Shown: one piece after another, positions 9,034 through 18,316 of the stretch
Numbering within the stretch: the stretch's first letter is position 1
Layout of the letters: each line of letters starts with the position of its first letter
DNA from: Archaeoglobaceae archaeon
GTDB taxonomy: Archaea; Halobacteriota; Archaeoglobi; Archaeoglobales; Archaeoglobaceae
Direction: 5' to 3'
Length of the DNA: 50,238 nucleotides
NCBI GenBank assembly: GCA_026985525.1
Contig: JALSQI010000016.1
Location: 1 to 50,238, forward strand
The notes under the pieces: model-generated
The model's input: the letters and a program-made list of their open reading frames with translations, nothing else
Database searches by the model: none
What the model was told of the DNA's origin: nothing
Made by a program: the position numbers and the translations under genes

Positions 9034-9759
9034 TTATTGATTATAATTTCTCAGTCTCTCTCTGACTTTGACGACTTCTCCAACGACAATTATTGCTGGG
9101 CCTTTTACACCTTTCGCTTTCTCGGCTATGTCTCTCAGAGTTCCTACAATTACTTTTTGTTCAGGAGTGGTTCCGTTTTCCACAACGGCTACTGGTGTAT
9201 TTTCATCCCTACCCGCTTTTATCAAGTTGTCGCATATACTGCTCAGCGTATCTCTTCCCATAAGTACAACAATCGTACCTTTAAGGGGGGCTTTTTTCCA
9301 CTCTTCAATGTCGTCTCTACCAGCAACAACTAAAATAGACGAAGAGTGGTTGGGATGAGTTAGTGGAATTCCAGCTGTTGCTGGTACAGAATTTATACTG
9401 CTAACCCCGGGAATTATTTCAAATGGTATATTTTCCTTTGCTAAGAATTCAGCTTCTATACCACCTCTACCGAAAACAAAAGGGTCTCCACCTTTAAGCC
9501 TTACGACGATTTTGCCTTCAAGTGCAAACTTTTTCATCATCTCGTTTATTTCTCTCTGCCTATCCATACCTCTTTCCTTGCTGTTCTTTCCAACGTATAT
9601 TGCCTTTTTTCCGAGCTTTTTTATCTCTTCTACTATCTTTTCTCCAACAAGTTTGTCGTACAGTATTACATCAGCTCTCTTTATTAGTTTTACCGCTTTT
9701 ACTGTCATTAACTCAGGATCACCCGGTCCAGCACCAACTATGTAAACTTTCCCAGTCAT
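9034..9759 (-). CDS. cobA: Uroporphyrinogen-III C-methyltransferase (SUMT)
   Basis: A 241-residue SAM-dependent methyltransferase that adds methyl groups at C2 and C7 of uroporphyrinogen III to give precorrin-2, the branch point to siroheme and cobalamin. Signatures: VYIVGAGPGDPELMTVKA at the N terminus, VRLKGGDPFVFGRGGIE, and GIPLTHP. It has only the methyltransferase domain, with no CysG-type dehydrogenase fusion. It is divergent from dsrA, with 159 bases between; since DsrAB needs siroheme, coordinated expression makes sense. ATG 9759 is preceded by GGGTGATC. Bacterial annotations also use the name cysG(A)/sumT. Confidence 0.95.
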   Translation of the reverse strand: MTGKVYIVGAGPGDPELMTVKAVKLIKRADVILYDKLVGEKIVEEIKKLGKKAIYVGKNSKERGMDRQREINEMMKKFALEGKIVVRLKGGDPFVFGRGGIEAEFLAKENIPFEIIPGVSSINSVPATAGIPLTHPNHSSSILVVAGRDDIEEWKKAPLKGTIVVLMGRDTLSSICDNLIKAGRDENTPVAVVENGTTPEQKVIVGTLRDIAEKAKGVKGPAIIVVGEVVKVRERLRNYNQ

Positions 9760-9873
9760 TCGATCACCCTCATTCGAAGGGTATTTGAATTCATTCCTAA
9801 TTGAATTTTCTTCAACTTAAGATTGCTTTGATTAACAATACGTCAAATAACGGATGGATAAACTTCGAAAGGC

Positions 9874-9892
9874 TTATATATTCTAAGAATAT
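9874..9892 (+). promoter_or_regulatory. dsrA promoter: TATA box overlapped by a 15-bp palindrome
   Basis: A TATA box (TTATATATT, 9874-9882) with purine-rich BRE-like CGAAAG just upstream lies at the right distance for a transcript starting near 9903, just before the dsrA ribosome binding site GGAGGTGA (9907-9914). ATATTCT-A-AGAATAT (9878-9892) is an inverted repeat with 7-bp arms and a 1-base centre; it overlaps the downstream half of the TATA box. A repressor bound there would block TBP/TFB, so this is a candidate operator for the dsr operon. Confidence 0.6.
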
Positions 9893-9918
9893 GCTAAATC
9901 TTAAACGGAGGTGAGAAT

Positions 9919-11214
9919 TTGTCAGAAACACCTTTGCTTGACCAGATTCCCGATGGGCCTTGGCCCAGTTTTGTAAAGGAAATTAAAAAGACTGCCGAAA
10001 TGCAGGACAAAGCTGTTGCAGAGGGTAAAGAAATAAAAATGCCCGGTTCTGCTAGAGCTCTTTTGAAACAGATTGAGATTAGCTATAAAGACAAGAAAAC
10101 GCACTGGAAACACGGTGGTATAGTTTCAGTTGTCGGTTACGGTGGTGGAGTTATAGGTAGGTATTCAGATCTTGAAGATATCGTGCCAGAGGTACACCAC
10201 TTCCACACAATACGTGTTAACATGCCTACTGGATGGTTCTACTCCACGAAAGCTCTCAGACAGCTAATGGATGTATGGGAGAAGTGGGGTAGTGGTATTA
10301 CGAACTTCCACGGTTCTACTGGAGACATAATCTTGCTGGGTACGAGGAGCGAATACCTCCAGCCCTGCTTCGAAGACATGATGAAGCTTGACCCACCGTT
10401 TGACATCGGTGGTTCCGGTTCTGACTTGAGAACACCCTCAGCGTGCATGGGTCCAGCTCTTTGCGAGTTTGCATGCTACGATACTCTGCAAGTATGTTAC
10501 GACATAACCATGGAATATCAGAACGAGCTTCACAGGCCGATGTGGCCTTACAAGTTCAAGTTCAAGTTCTCTGGCTGTCCAAACGATTGTGTTGCCGCTA
10601 AGGCAAGAGCAGATTGTGCGGTTATTGGAACTTGGAAGGATGAAATACAGATTGATCAGGATGCTGTTAAAGAGTATGCAGAATGGATGGACATAGAAGA
10701 AGAAGTAGTTAAGCTTTGTCCAACGGGAGCTATAAGCTACGATGCGGAAAAGAAGGAGATCAAGATAGACAATTCAAACTGTGTTAGGTGCATGCACTGC
10801 ATAAACAAGATGCCCAAAGCCCTCAAGCCTGGTAAGGAGAGAGGAGCAACAGTACTCATTGGAGCTAAAGCTCCATTCGTAGAAGGTGCAATAATTGGAT
10901 GGGTAGCTGTACCTTTCATACCAGCTGACGAGCTATTTGACAGACTCTGTGAAATGGCTGAAAAGATCTGGGAATGGTGGGACGACATAGGCAAGTTCAG
11001 AGAAAGAGTAGGAGAACTAATATGGAGAAGAGGCATTGGAGAATTCTTGAACGTTATAGGACAGGAAGCTGATGTAAGAATGATCAAGCATCCAAGAACG
11101 AATCCGTTCATGTTCTTCAAAGAAGAAGAGCTTGTGCAGTCGGAAGTTGTTAAGAAACTTAAGGAGAAGGGTATTAAGTGGAGATCATTTGAATATGAGG
11201 AGGAGGAGATTTAA
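9919..11214 (+). CDS. dsrA: Dissimilatory sulfite reductase, alpha subunit
   Basis: A 431-residue cytoplasmic subunit of the siroheme [4Fe-4S] enzyme that reduces sulfite in sulfate/sulfite respiration. The siroheme-cluster cysteines fit C-x5-C...C-x3-C: C176 and C182 (ACMGPALCE), C220 and C224 (GCPNDC). A ferredoxin-like domain is inserted around residues 260-300 ([11 protein letters not shown] and NCVRCMHC...MP). The start is TTG 9919, 4 bases after a strong GGAGGTGA; no better start exists. dsrB follows with no gap. The sequence is full length compared with A. fulgidus DsrA and shows no disruption. Confidence 0.98.
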   Translation: MSETPLLDQIPDGPWPSFVKEIKKTAEMQDKAVAEGKEIKMPGSARALLKQIEISYKDKKTHWKHGGIVSVVGYGGGVIGRYSDLEDIVPEVHHFHTIRVNMPTGWFYSTKALRQLMDVWEKWGSGITNFHGSTGDIILLGTRSEYLQPCFEDMMKLDPPFDIGGSGSDLRTPSACMGPALCEFACYDTLQVCYDITMEYQNELHRPMWPYKFKFKFSGCPNDCVAAKARADCAVIGTWKDEIQIDQDAVKEYAEWMDIEEEVVKLCPTGAISYDAEKKEIKIDNSNCVRCMHCINKMPKALKPGKERGATVLIGAKAPFVEGAIIGWVAVPFIPADELFDRLCEMAEKIWEWWDDIGKFRERVGELIWRRGIGEFLNVIGQEADVRMIKHPRTNPFMFFKEEELVQSEVVKKLKEKGIKWRSFEYEEEEI

Positions 11215-12327
11215 ATGCAGCAGCAGGAGAAACCTCCCTGGTGGAAGACCGACTTTGGTCCACCATACTTTAAAGACTTGATGCACCCCGTGTTAAAGAA
11301 GAACTATGGCAAGTGGGCTTACCACGAAGTTATAAGGCCGGGTGTAATAAAGAGAGTAGCTGAAAGTGGGGATGTGGTTTACGTTGTAAGATTCGGTACT
11401 CCGAGACTTATAAGCATCTATACAATCAGAGAGCTTTGTGACATTGCAGACAAGTACTGTGACGGTTACTTGAGATGGACAAGCAGACACAATGTTGAGT
11501 TCATATTAACTGATGAGAGCAAGATAGATGATCTTATAAAAGAAGTAGAAGAAAAAGTAGGCTTCCCGTGCGGAGGTACTTGGGACACTCCGAGAGGTAA
11601 GTATGGTCTTACGAACATAATACACACTCAGGGATGGATACACTGCCACACTCCAGCTATTGACGCTTCAGGTATCGTTAAGGCAATAATGGACGAGCTT
11701 TACGAGTACTTCGTTGACATGAAACTACCTGGGCTGTGTAGAATAAGTCTTGCTTGCTGTGCGAACATGTGCGGTGCTGTCCACGCGTCTGACATATCCA
11801 TAGTAGGTATTCACAGAACTCCACCACTCGTAGATGACGATGCTGTTAGAAGGATGTGTGAATTGCCTTCAACAGCAGCAGCATGCCCAACCGCTGCTAT
11901 AAAGGTTAAAGCGAAGGAGAAAACTCTTGAAGTCGATGGAGAGAAGTGCATGTACTGTGGAAACTGTTACACAATGTGTCCAGGTATGCCCCTATTCGAC
12001 CCAGAGAACGATGGTGCTGCTATACTCTGTGCCGGTAAAGTTTCTGATGCAAGGCACCCACCAGAACTTTCAAAAGTCGTTGTTCCATGGGTACCAAACG
12101 AGCCACCAAGGTGGCCAACTCTCGTTGAAAAAGTTAAGAGTATATTCATGGCTTGGGCAAACAACGCTAAGAAGCACGAGAGAATGGTTGAGTTCATAGA
12201 GAGAATAGGCTGGGAGAGGTTCTTCGACCTCGCAGGGCTTGAATTCTCGTGGCACCTAATAGATGACTTTAGAGTACCACCGTTCATGTACGCCTCCTAT
12301 AGAGTGGGTACTCAGTTCAGATGGTAA
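11215..12327 (+). CDS. dsrB: Dissimilatory sulfite reductase, beta subunit
   Basis: A 370-residue partner of DsrA in the alpha2beta2 enzyme. The cluster/siroheme cysteines are C175, C181, C182 and C186 ([14 protein letters not shown]). The ferredoxin domain carries CPTAAIKV and [13 protein letters not shown]. The ATG directly follows the dsrA stop codon and uses a GAGGAGGAGG run at the 3' end of dsrA as ribosome binding site, so translation is coupled. It is a paralogue of DsrA, as expected for the family. Length and motifs are intact. Confidence 0.98.
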   Translation: MQQQEKPPWWKTDFGPPYFKDLMHPVLKKNYGKWAYHEVIRPGVIKRVAESGDVVYVVRFGTPRLISIYTIRELCDIADKYCDGYLRWTSRHNVEFILTDESKIDDLIKEVEEKVGFPCGGTWDTPRGKYGLTNIIHTQGWIHCHTPAIDASGIVKAIMDELYEYFVDMKLPGLCRISLACCANMCGAVHASDISIVGIHRTPPLVDDDAVRRMCELPSTAAACPTAAIKVKAKEKTLEVDGEKCMYCGNCYTMCPGMPLFDPENDGAAILCAGKVSDARHPPELSKVVVPWVPNEPPRWPTLVEKVKSIFMAWANNAKKHERMVEFIERIGWERFFDLAGLEFSWHLIDDFRVPPFMYASYRVGTQFRW

Positions 12328-12372
12328 AACTATTTATTCCTTAATATTTTTAAACTATTAGTGGTGATACAC

Positions 12373-12612
12373 ATGGCTGAGATAACTTATACGGAAGAAG
12401 ACAAACAAAAAGTGTTAGAAAAACTTGACCAGAAAACATGGAAGATAAAGGATTTGGCCAAGGTACTTAGAATGAACAAGAAGGTTGTGCAGAAAATTGT
12501 TATGGATTTGATCGAAGAGGGAAAAGCAGCATACTGGTCTTCTGGTTCAACAACTTACTACGCAACTCCAAGATATATTGAGGAATACGAGAGGAGAAGA
12601 GCCGAAGGTTAA
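12373..12612 (+). CDS. dsrD: DsrD, winged-helix activator of dissimilatory sulfite reductase
   Basis: A 79-residue winged-helix protein (KQKVLEKL..KTWKIKDLAKVLRMNKKVVQKIVMDLIEEGKAAYW). DsrD always lies just downstream of dsrAB in sulfate reducers and has been shown to stimulate DsrAB activity rather than act as a classic DNA-binding regulator. ATG 12373 is chosen over GTG 12361: GGTGAT lies 4 bases before the ATG, and the resulting length fits the family (about 78 residues). The gap from dsrB is 45 bases, so it belongs to the same operon. Confidence 0.93.
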   Translation: MAEITYTEEDKQKVLEKLDQKTWKIKDLAKVLRMNKKVVQKIVMDLIEEGKAAYWSSGSTTYYATPRYIEEYERRRAEG

Positions 12613-12624
12613 AGTTCTTTCTTA

Positions 12625-12636
12625 TTTTGTTTTTTT
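12625..12636 (+). terminator. T-rich terminator after dsrD
   Basis: A TTTTGTTTTTTT run lies 13-24 bases after the dsrD stop and before a new TATA box. This is the usual form of an archaeal intrinsic terminator, a U-tract without a needed hairpin. It suggests the following ferredoxin has its own promoter. Confidence 0.5.
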
Positions 12637-12641
12637 CGAAA

Positions 12642-12650
12642 CTTATAAAT
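12642..12650 (+). promoter_or_regulatory. TATA box for dsr-linked ferredoxin
   Basis: CTTATAAAT, with CGAAA just upstream as a BRE-like element, lies about 50 bases before the GTG start at 12700. That predicts transcription from about 12672 and a leader of about 28 nt containing the GGAGGTG ribosome binding site at 12687-12693. Confidence 0.5.
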
Positions 12651-12699
12651 CAAAAAGTTTAAATTTGGTCGGAGTTTACTTCGCTTGGAGGTGGTAAGT

Positions 12700-12888
12700 G
12701 TGGTAAATATAGTTGTCGATCACGACAAGTGTGATGGCTGCGGTGAATGTATATCTGTCTGTCCGGAAGATGTTTTTGAGCTGAACGATGAAGGAAAATC
12801 CGTGCCCGTAAACATGGAGAACTGTTCAGTTTGTTGTTCTTGTGTTGAGAGCTGTCCAAACGGAGCAATTTCACACGATGAGTGCTAA
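12700..12888 (+). CDS. Ferredoxin, 2 x [4Fe-4S], next to dsrABD
   Basis: A 62-residue ferredoxin with CDGCGECISVCPEDVF and CSVCCSCVESCPNGAI, i.e. two [4Fe-4S] sites. GTG 12700 is the start because GGAGGTG ends 6 bases upstream; the in-frame TTG at 12685 would place the ribosome binding site inside the gene. The position just after dsrD suggests an electron-transfer role around sulfite reduction, as for the ferredoxin found in the same place in A. fulgidus; direct donation to DsrAB is an inference. The second motif has an extra cysteine (CSVCCSC), which leaves the ligand set slightly open. Confidence 0.9.
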   Translation: MVNIVVDHDKCDGCGECISVCPEDVFELNDEGKSVPVNMENCSVCCSCVESCPNGAISHDEC

Positions 12889-12970
12889 ATTTTTAAATTT
12901 TTAAATTGTGATTTGAATTCTATTACTGTTTTTACTGTCTTAATTTAACTGTTTTAATTTATCAAAAACG

Positions 12971-12977
12971 CTATATA
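12971..12977 (+). promoter_or_regulatory. TATA box for the ccmC operon
   Basis: CTATATA lies about 26 bases before the ATG of ccmC at 13001, the spacing expected for a leaderless transcript. The 112-base gap before it holds AT-rich sequence and nothing else recognisable. Confidence 0.55.
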
Positions 12978-13000
12978 CCTTTCTTTTAAAAAATTCAGGC

Positions 13001-13645
13001 ATGAAGAAAGCTTTAGTTCCCATGGTTCTGGCATTGATACTATTTGCGTACGGATCTTACGTCGGCTTAGTAGTTCTACCACCAGCTGTCGAACCGATAC
13101 TTCACAACAATTACAGAATTCTATTCTTCCACCTGCCTTCTGCAATAACTGCTTACACAGCTTTTACAGTTACCTTGATAACTGCAATAGCTTACCTCAT
13201 AAAGAGGGAGGAGAAATGGGACATCATAGCCGTTTCATCTGCAAAAGCTGGGTTTTTTATGATTACAGCTGCACTTATAAGCGGTTCTATATGGGCTAAA
13301 GCTGCTTGGGGAGCTTACTGGAATTGGGATCCGAGGGAGACTACAGTTCTAATACTCTGGGCTGCTTATGCAGCTTATTTTGCAATAAGGGCATCTATAG
13401 AAGATCCAGTAGAAAAAGCGAAAGTATCGTCTATTTTAGCAATTCTATGCTATGCGACAATTCCACTAAGTTATTTATCAGCAAAAATGTTTTTTTCTTT
13501 ACATCCAACAACGCAGTCATTGCAGATTGGGTTTAACGTTGGTAGAGCTCTTGGCCCAATGATACTCTCGTTTTTGCTGATGTACGTTGCGTTTTTAATT
13601 CTGGATGTTAAGATAACAGAACTTGAAATGGAGGTGAAAGATTGA
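13001..13645 (+). CDS. ccmC: Cytochrome c maturation protein CcmC (heme handling)
   Basis: A 214-residue integral membrane protein with six predicted helices. The tryptophan-rich heme-handling motif WGAYWNWDPRET is complete, and flanking histidines (FFHLPSA, and SLHPTT near the C terminus) match the conserved axial ligands of CcmC/HelC. CcmC binds heme at the outer face of the membrane for delivery to c-type cytochromes. No ccmE, ccmF or ccmH is in the window, though two pentaheme cytochromes lie at 29.7-30.9 kb. The ATG appears leaderless. The 3' end carries GGAGGTGA, which serves the overlapping next gene. Confidence 0.9.
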   Translation: MKKALVPMVLALILFAYGSYVGLVVLPPAVEPILHNNYRILFFHLPSAITAYTAFTVTLITAIAYLIKREEKWDIIAVSSAKAGFFMITAALISGSIWAKAAWGAYWNWDPRETTVLILWAAYAAYFAIRASIEDPVEKAKVSSILAILCYATIPLSYLSAKMFFSLHPTTQSLQIGFNVGRALGPMILSFLLMYVAFLILDVKITELEMEVKD

Positions 13646-13755
13646 GCGACTTTGTAGCAGTATTTGAAGCGGCAATGGTGGTAATGGCACTCGTATTCCT
13701 CATGTTTCTGACAACTCTCAAAAAAGCTATGGACATAGAAAAGAGATTGAGGTGA
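13642..13755 (+). CDS. CcmD-like small membrane protein, 37 aa
   Basis: A 37-residue protein starting at TTG 13642, which overlaps the ccmC stop (ATTGA) and sits 4 bases after GGAGGTGA (13630-13637). It has one hydrophobic helix (about residues 8-24, AAMVVMALVFLMFL) followed by a charged tail (KKAMDIEKRLR). Size, topology and position directly after CcmC match CcmD, a tiny helper that keeps CcmC in complex with its partners. CcmD sequences are barely conserved, so the assignment rests on context. It is translationally coupled at both ends; the next gene starts 4 bases after its stop. Confidence 0.75.
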   Translation: MSDFVAVFEAAMVVMALVFLMFLTTLKKAMDIEKRLR

Positions 13756-13759
13756 TAAG

Positions 13760-14965
13760 TTGCCCATATCGACGAGGCCAACTTTGAGAGATGTATGGGA
13801 ATGCATTGTTGCACTTTTTTTATGCACGACTGGAGATTTGATTACTGGCCTCGTCATGGGACATTCTTCTTCAATTTTTCTTTTAGTCCCGGCTTTAATA
13901 ATTCTAATACCTCCAAGTGCAGGTTTGAGAGGTAACGTTTTCTCTTCTCTCGGCTCAAGGTTTAGTTCTTACCTTCACACTGGAAGATTACCTCCATCTT
14001 TTAAACCGAATGACTTGCTAAATCAAAACATCCTTTCAGCCCTATTTCTCCTGATGTTCTTTGGATTCGTGGATGGAATTCTCGCTTCTGCAATAGCCTA
14101 TTACCTCGGAATAAACAAAAACTTTTTTTTAACAGCTTTAAACTTGGTACTTGTTGCTGAAATAACAGCTTTCATATCTTTTAGCATTCTCGTCCCTGCA
14201 ACTGTGTTCTTGGCTATTGGTAGCTTTAGATGGGGATGGAATCCGGATCATACGACTATACCGATAGTAACTCTATTTGGTGATATGATCACTCTCCCCG
14301 TTCTTTTTGCTGCGACAATTTTCGTCGTTAAAGTTGGATTTGAAGAAAAAACTCTCGCTTTAATATTAGTGTTAATTGTTATATTACTTGTCTTTAACTC
14401 TGTTAAATCTGACTTAGGTATTAGAATTATAGCGGAAAGTGCACCCATACTGGCTATATGCGTGGCTTTAGATTTTGGTTCAGGTACTATTTTGGGAGAT
14501 AAACTTGAGAAGTTCATAGCTACTGCTGGTTTGCTAACTCTCGTCCCCGCTTTTCTCGAAGATGGTGGAGCGATGGGTGGTATCTTAGCAGCTCGCTTTT
14601 CTTCACTACTCCATCTGGGTTTGCTTGAACCGAAGGCAAAACCGGATGGAGATGTTTTTTACACTTTTGCTGTAATGCACTTAGTAGCAGCGTTTATGTT
14701 TACAATGGTTGGAGTTTTTGGTTATACTGCTAACGTTCTGTTGCACATACCTACGATCTCTCTTCCGAGAATGGTTTTAGTTACCTTAGTTGCGGGACAG
14801 CTGATAATGTTCATAATTGACGCTATGGCGTACTACTTCTCAATATTCTCCTTTAGAAAGGGAATTGATCCAGATAATGTTGGAATACCAATAATAGCGT
14901 CTTTCATGGACGTTGCTGGAACGGCATGCTACGTCTTTGCCTTAAAAATTCTCGGGGTGATATAG
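13760..14965 (+). CDS. MgtE-type divalent cation transporter, duplicated membrane domain
   Basis: A 401-residue protein with about ten membrane helices and two copies of the MgtE (SLC41) integral domain. Copy 1 has LLVPALIILIPPSAGLRGN and NPDHTTIPIVTLFGDMITLP; copy 2 has LLTLVPAFLEDGGAMGG and DPDNVGIPIIASFMDVAG. The Asp residues in the GD/MD segments correspond to the metal pathway of MgtE. It lacks the cytoplasmic N and CBS domains of bacterial MgtE, as in eukaryotic SLC41 and many archaeal members. Mg2+ is the likely substrate, but other divalent ions are possible. The start is TTG 13760 behind GAGGTGA. It lies in the ccmC operon, an odd context. Confidence 0.82.
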   Translation: MPISTRPTLRDVWECIVALFLCTTGDLITGLVMGHSSSIFLLVPALIILIPPSAGLRGNVFSSLGSRFSSYLHTGRLPPSFKPNDLLNQNILSALFLLMFFGFVDGILASAIAYYLGINKNFFLTALNLVLVAEITAFISFSILVPATVFLAIGSFRWGWNPDHTTIPIVTLFGDMITLPVLFAATIFVVKVGFEEKTLALILVLIVILLVFNSVKSDLGIRIIAESAPILAICVALDFGSGTILGDKLEKFIATAGLLTLVPAFLEDGGAMGGILAARFSSLLHLGLLEPKAKPDGDVFYTFAVMHLVAAFMFTMVGVFGYTANVLLHIPTISLPRMVLVTLVAGQLIMFIIDAMAYYFSIFSFRKGIDPDNVGIPIIASFMDVAGTACYVFALKILGVI

Positions 14966-15540
14966 TGTTAGTATCCTTAATTTCGGCAGGAATAGATTCG
15001 CCAGTTTCGAGTTATTTAGTCTTAAAATACCGGCCAGTGTTTCTTCACTTCGAGCAAGGAAATTCTCTGCAATACGTTTCTGAGTTGTTAAGAGTTCTTG
15101 GAGGAGGAAGGCTTTTTTCTGTAAAGCATGAGGAATTAATAAAATTAGTAAAAAAGTTTTCATCAAAAAAAGATATTTGTGTATATTGTAAGTCTGGTAT
15201 GCTCCTCGTGGCGGAAAAACTTGCTGAAGAGCTTGGATGTCTGGCTATAGTTACTGGTGATAGTCTTGGGCAAGTTGCAAGTCAAACAATACTTAACCTC
15301 AAGTCTGAAGAGGAGTTGATTGATATTCCAGTAATAAGACCTTTAATAGGTCTCGACAAAGTTGAAATAGTTAATATAGCAAAGAAAATAGGTACTTACG
15401 AAATTTCTATAAGCTTTAAGGGAAAATGCGTTTACTCTCCTAAGCATCCAGTTACTTCTGGTTGTTGCTTAAATCCAAAGTTCAGAGATGAAGTTAAAGC
15501 TTTTGACTTTAATTTTTCGGAGCTGGTAATTAATCCTTAG
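14965..15540 (+). CDS. THUMP-less ThiI-like PP-loop sulfurtransferase
   Basis: A 191-residue protein equal to the catalytic half of ThiI. The PP-loop reads SAGIDSP rather than SGGIDSP; then come ICVYCKSGMLLVAEKLAEELG and VTGDSLGQVASQT, both diagnostic of ThiI, and GKCVYSPKHPVTSGCC near the end. ThiI makes 4-thiouridine in tRNA and normally has NFLD and THUMP domains for tRNA binding; neither is present. It may need a partner or thiolate a different molecule. GTG 14965 shares one base with the mgtE stop and follows GGGGTGAT, so it is coupled to the ccmC operon. Confidence 0.8.
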   Translation: MLVSLISAGIDSPVSSYLVLKYRPVFLHFEQGNSLQYVSELLRVLGGGRLFSVKHEELIKLVKKFSSKKDICVYCKSGMLLVAEKLAEELGCLAIVTGDSLGQVASQTILNLKSEEELIDIPVIRPLIGLDKVEIVNIAKKIGTYEISISFKGKCVYSPKHPVTSGCCLNPKFRDEVKAFDFNFSELVINP

Positions 15541-15591
15541 AGCTAAATTTAAATAACCATCAACTTCTGCTTTCGAAAGGAGGTGAAAGAC

Positions 15592-15867
15592 ATGGCAGAG
15601 GAACGTGTGGTTTACGTGGGTAACAAACCCGTAATGAACTACGTGCTTGCTGTGTTGACCCAGTTTAACGAAGGTGCAAGTGAAATTGTAATAAAAGCGA
15701 GAGGTAAAGCCATAAGCAGAGCTGTCGATGTTGCAGAGATTGTCAGGAACAGATTTATGCCCAACGTTGACGTGAAAGACATTAAGATAGACACTGAAGA
15801 GCTTATGTCCGAAGGTAGGAGCGTTAACGTTTCGACTATAGAGATCACTCTGGTTAAGAAGGAGTGA
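15592..15867 (+). CDS. albA: DNA/RNA-binding chromatin protein Alba
   Basis: A 91-residue Alba protein, an abundant archaeal chromatin component that binds DNA and RNA as a dimer. Signatures: [19 protein letters not shown], where the lysine of GNKP is the known acetylation/binding site; [23 protein letters not shown]; and the beta-hairpin before [14 protein letters not shown] 15592 is preceded by AAGGAGGTGA at 6 bases, so the in-frame GTG 15583 is rejected. ATTTAAATAA near 15546-15555 is a likely TATA box. The start is close to the end of the PP-loop gene, but the gene has its own promoter. A T-run after the stop may terminate it. Confidence 0.96.
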   Translation: MAEERVVYVGNKPVMNYVLAVLTQFNEGASEIVIKARGKAISRAVDVAEIVRNRFMPNVDVKDIKIDTEELMSEGRSVNVSTIEITLVKKE

Positions 15868-15882
15868 TTGTTTTTTAATTCT

Positions 15883-16203
15883 TTATTTATCTGTAAGGCT
15901 TTTTAAAGCGTTTTTGCACACTTTCTCAGCACTTTCGTAGAATTCCAGTAATTTTTTCCCTTCCGTAGTTAAAATAGTCTTACCTCCCTCCTTTCCACCC
16001 CTTTCTCTTTCGACTATTTTTACGCCCATTACTTCCTCGATCCTGTTTATGTACATCCAAGCAAATCTGTAAGACATGCCAAGGTGCTTTGCTGCTTTTG
16101 AAATGGACTTAAACTCTTCAATAGCTTTCAGTATTTCAGCCCCACCTTTTCCCAACACATGTTCTCCATCTTTTTCTATCCATACTCTGCACTTTACTTC
16201 CAT
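15883..16203 (-). CDS. ModE-like winged-helix regulator (DNA-binding domain only)
   Basis: A 106-residue protein matching the N-terminal LysR-type winged helix of ModE: GKGGAEILKAIEEFKSISKAAKHLGMSYRFAWMYINRIEE, then an IVERERGGKEGGKTILT wing. The C-terminal molybdate-binding TOBE domains of bacterial ModE are absent, as in many archaeal versions. It lies downstream of the molybdate/tungstate permease and binding protein on the same strand, 70 bases after the permease stop, which supports control of Mo/W uptake. How it senses the oxyanion without TOBE domains is unclear. Confidence 0.85.
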   Translation of the reverse strand: MEVKCRVWIEKDGEHVLGKGGAEILKAIEEFKSISKAAKHLGMSYRFAWMYINRIEEVMGVKIVERERGGKEGGKTILTTEGKKLLEFYESAEKVCKNALKSLTDK

Positions 16204-16273
16204 ACCCGAATTAGTGTCTTGCTTAAAATTACTTTATTACTTTTACTTAATTCCCAAATTCCATACTTTAGTC

Positions 16274-17044
16274 TTACTTTAAACCATCTCTCCAAAGAGT
16301 TAGCCTTATTAAACCGAAAATTGCCAGAGTTATAAGTATTAGCAAAACAGCTATTGGTTCAGCTGAATTTAGTCCCTCACTTAGGTATCTGTCGTATATC
16401 AGGGTTGATGCAACTAATGGGTAGTAGGCTATAACAACGATAGCTCCGAACTCGCTGACAGCTCTCGCCCATGCTACTATAGCCCCAGCTGCTATATTTC
16501 TTATAGATAATGGCAGAGTTATCGTTAAAAAAGCCCTAAACTCATTAGCACCCAAAGTTCTTGCTACATCTTCTAATCTTCTGTCAACTTTTGCAAATCC
16601 TTCTCTGGCACTGTTCAAAAATATTGGAAATGAGACGAAGAACATAGCTGCAATTACTCCCGGCAGTGTATCAACGAACTTTACGGGCGAAAACTTTCCA
16701 ATTAGTCCGGAACTTCCCAATACAGATAGCAAAGCAATTCCAGCTACTGTGTGGGGTATAACTGCTGGTAGATCTGCAAAACTCTCTACCAGTCTCTTCA
16801 TCGGAAAGCTATACCTCTCCAGTACGTAAGCGAGAGGTACGCCAAACAAAACTGAAAAAAGAGTTGAGAGCATAGCTGCGAAGTACGTCAAAGCTATAAC
16901 GCTCCAAACGTTGACGTTTAAAAGAGTTGACGTGAAAGATTTAATTGATGTAAACTGAGTGAGTATTAGATTTATTACTGGTAGAGATACGAGAACAAAA
17001 GATAAAGCTGAAAAAATGCATATAAAAAATTTGAAAAACCTCAA
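16274..17044 (-). CDS. wtpB: Molybdate/tungstate ABC transporter permease
   Basis: A 256-residue inner-membrane permease with about six helices and the ABC interaction loop (EAA motif) VARTLGANEFRAFLTITLPLSIRNI. It follows the binding-protein gene by 4 bases. The family (WtpB/ModB) forms the channel of the Mo/W importer; choice between the two ions depends on the binding protein. No ATPase gene (wtpC/modC) follows, although that is the usual order; a ModE-like regulator is there instead. The ATPase must be encoded outside the window or supplied by another system. Confidence 0.88.
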   Translation of the reverse strand: MRFFKFFICIFSALSFVLVSLPVINLILTQFTSIKSFTSTLLNVNVWSVIALTYFAAMLSTLFSVLFGVPLAYVLERYSFPMKRLVESFADLPAVIPHTVAGIALLSVLGSSGLIGKFSPVKFVDTLPGVIAAMFFVSFPIFLNSAREGFAKVDRRLEDVARTLGANEFRAFLTITLPLSIRNIAAGAIVAWARAVSEFGAIVVIAYYPLVASTLIYDRYLSEGLNSAEPIAVLLILITLAIFGLIRLTLWRDGLK

Positions 17045-17048
17045 TTAG

Positions 17049-18107
<1,059 letters not shown>

Positions 18108-18108
18108 C

Positions 18109-18115
18109 TATATAC
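18109..18115 (+). promoter_or_regulatory. TATA box for the symporter operon
   Basis: CTATATACTTTTT follows an A-rich BRE-like stretch. Transcription is predicted near 18137, leaving a short leader with the GGGGGTG ribosome binding site for the GTG start at 18148. Confidence 0.55.
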
Positions 18116-18147
18116 TTTTTACATTTCCGCCGGATGGGGGTGTAAAA

Positions 18148-18312
18148 GTGCTGAGTGCGGAAGGATGGGCTTTGCTATTGATACCAACTTTTCTTGCTGT
18201 AATCGTTATGTTGCTTTACGGGTTTTGGGATAAGATAACGGGTATGGAGTACTACGTAGATGATGAAATACTCGGCTACGACGAGAAGATGGTGAACATA
18301 GAAAGGAGGTGA
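18148..18312 (+). CDS. Small membrane protein, 54 aa, companion of the Na+/solute symporter
   Basis: A 54-residue protein with one membrane helix (about residues 7-27, ALLLIPTFLAVIVMLLYGFW) and an acidic cytoplasmic tail. GTG 18148 follows GGGGGTG by 5 bases and lies just after the predicted transcription start; the in-frame ATG at 18058 precedes the TATA box and cannot be used. Its stop codon sits inside the GGAGGTGA that serves the next gene, a solute:sodium symporter, so the two are coupled. Small proteins in this position are annotated elsewhere as symporter small accessory proteins. A stabilising or regulatory subunit role is inferred from position. Confidence 0.75.
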   Translation: MLSAEGWALLLIPTFLAVIVMLLYGFWDKITGMEYYVDDEILGYDEKMVNIERR

Positions 18313-18316
18313 TTTT

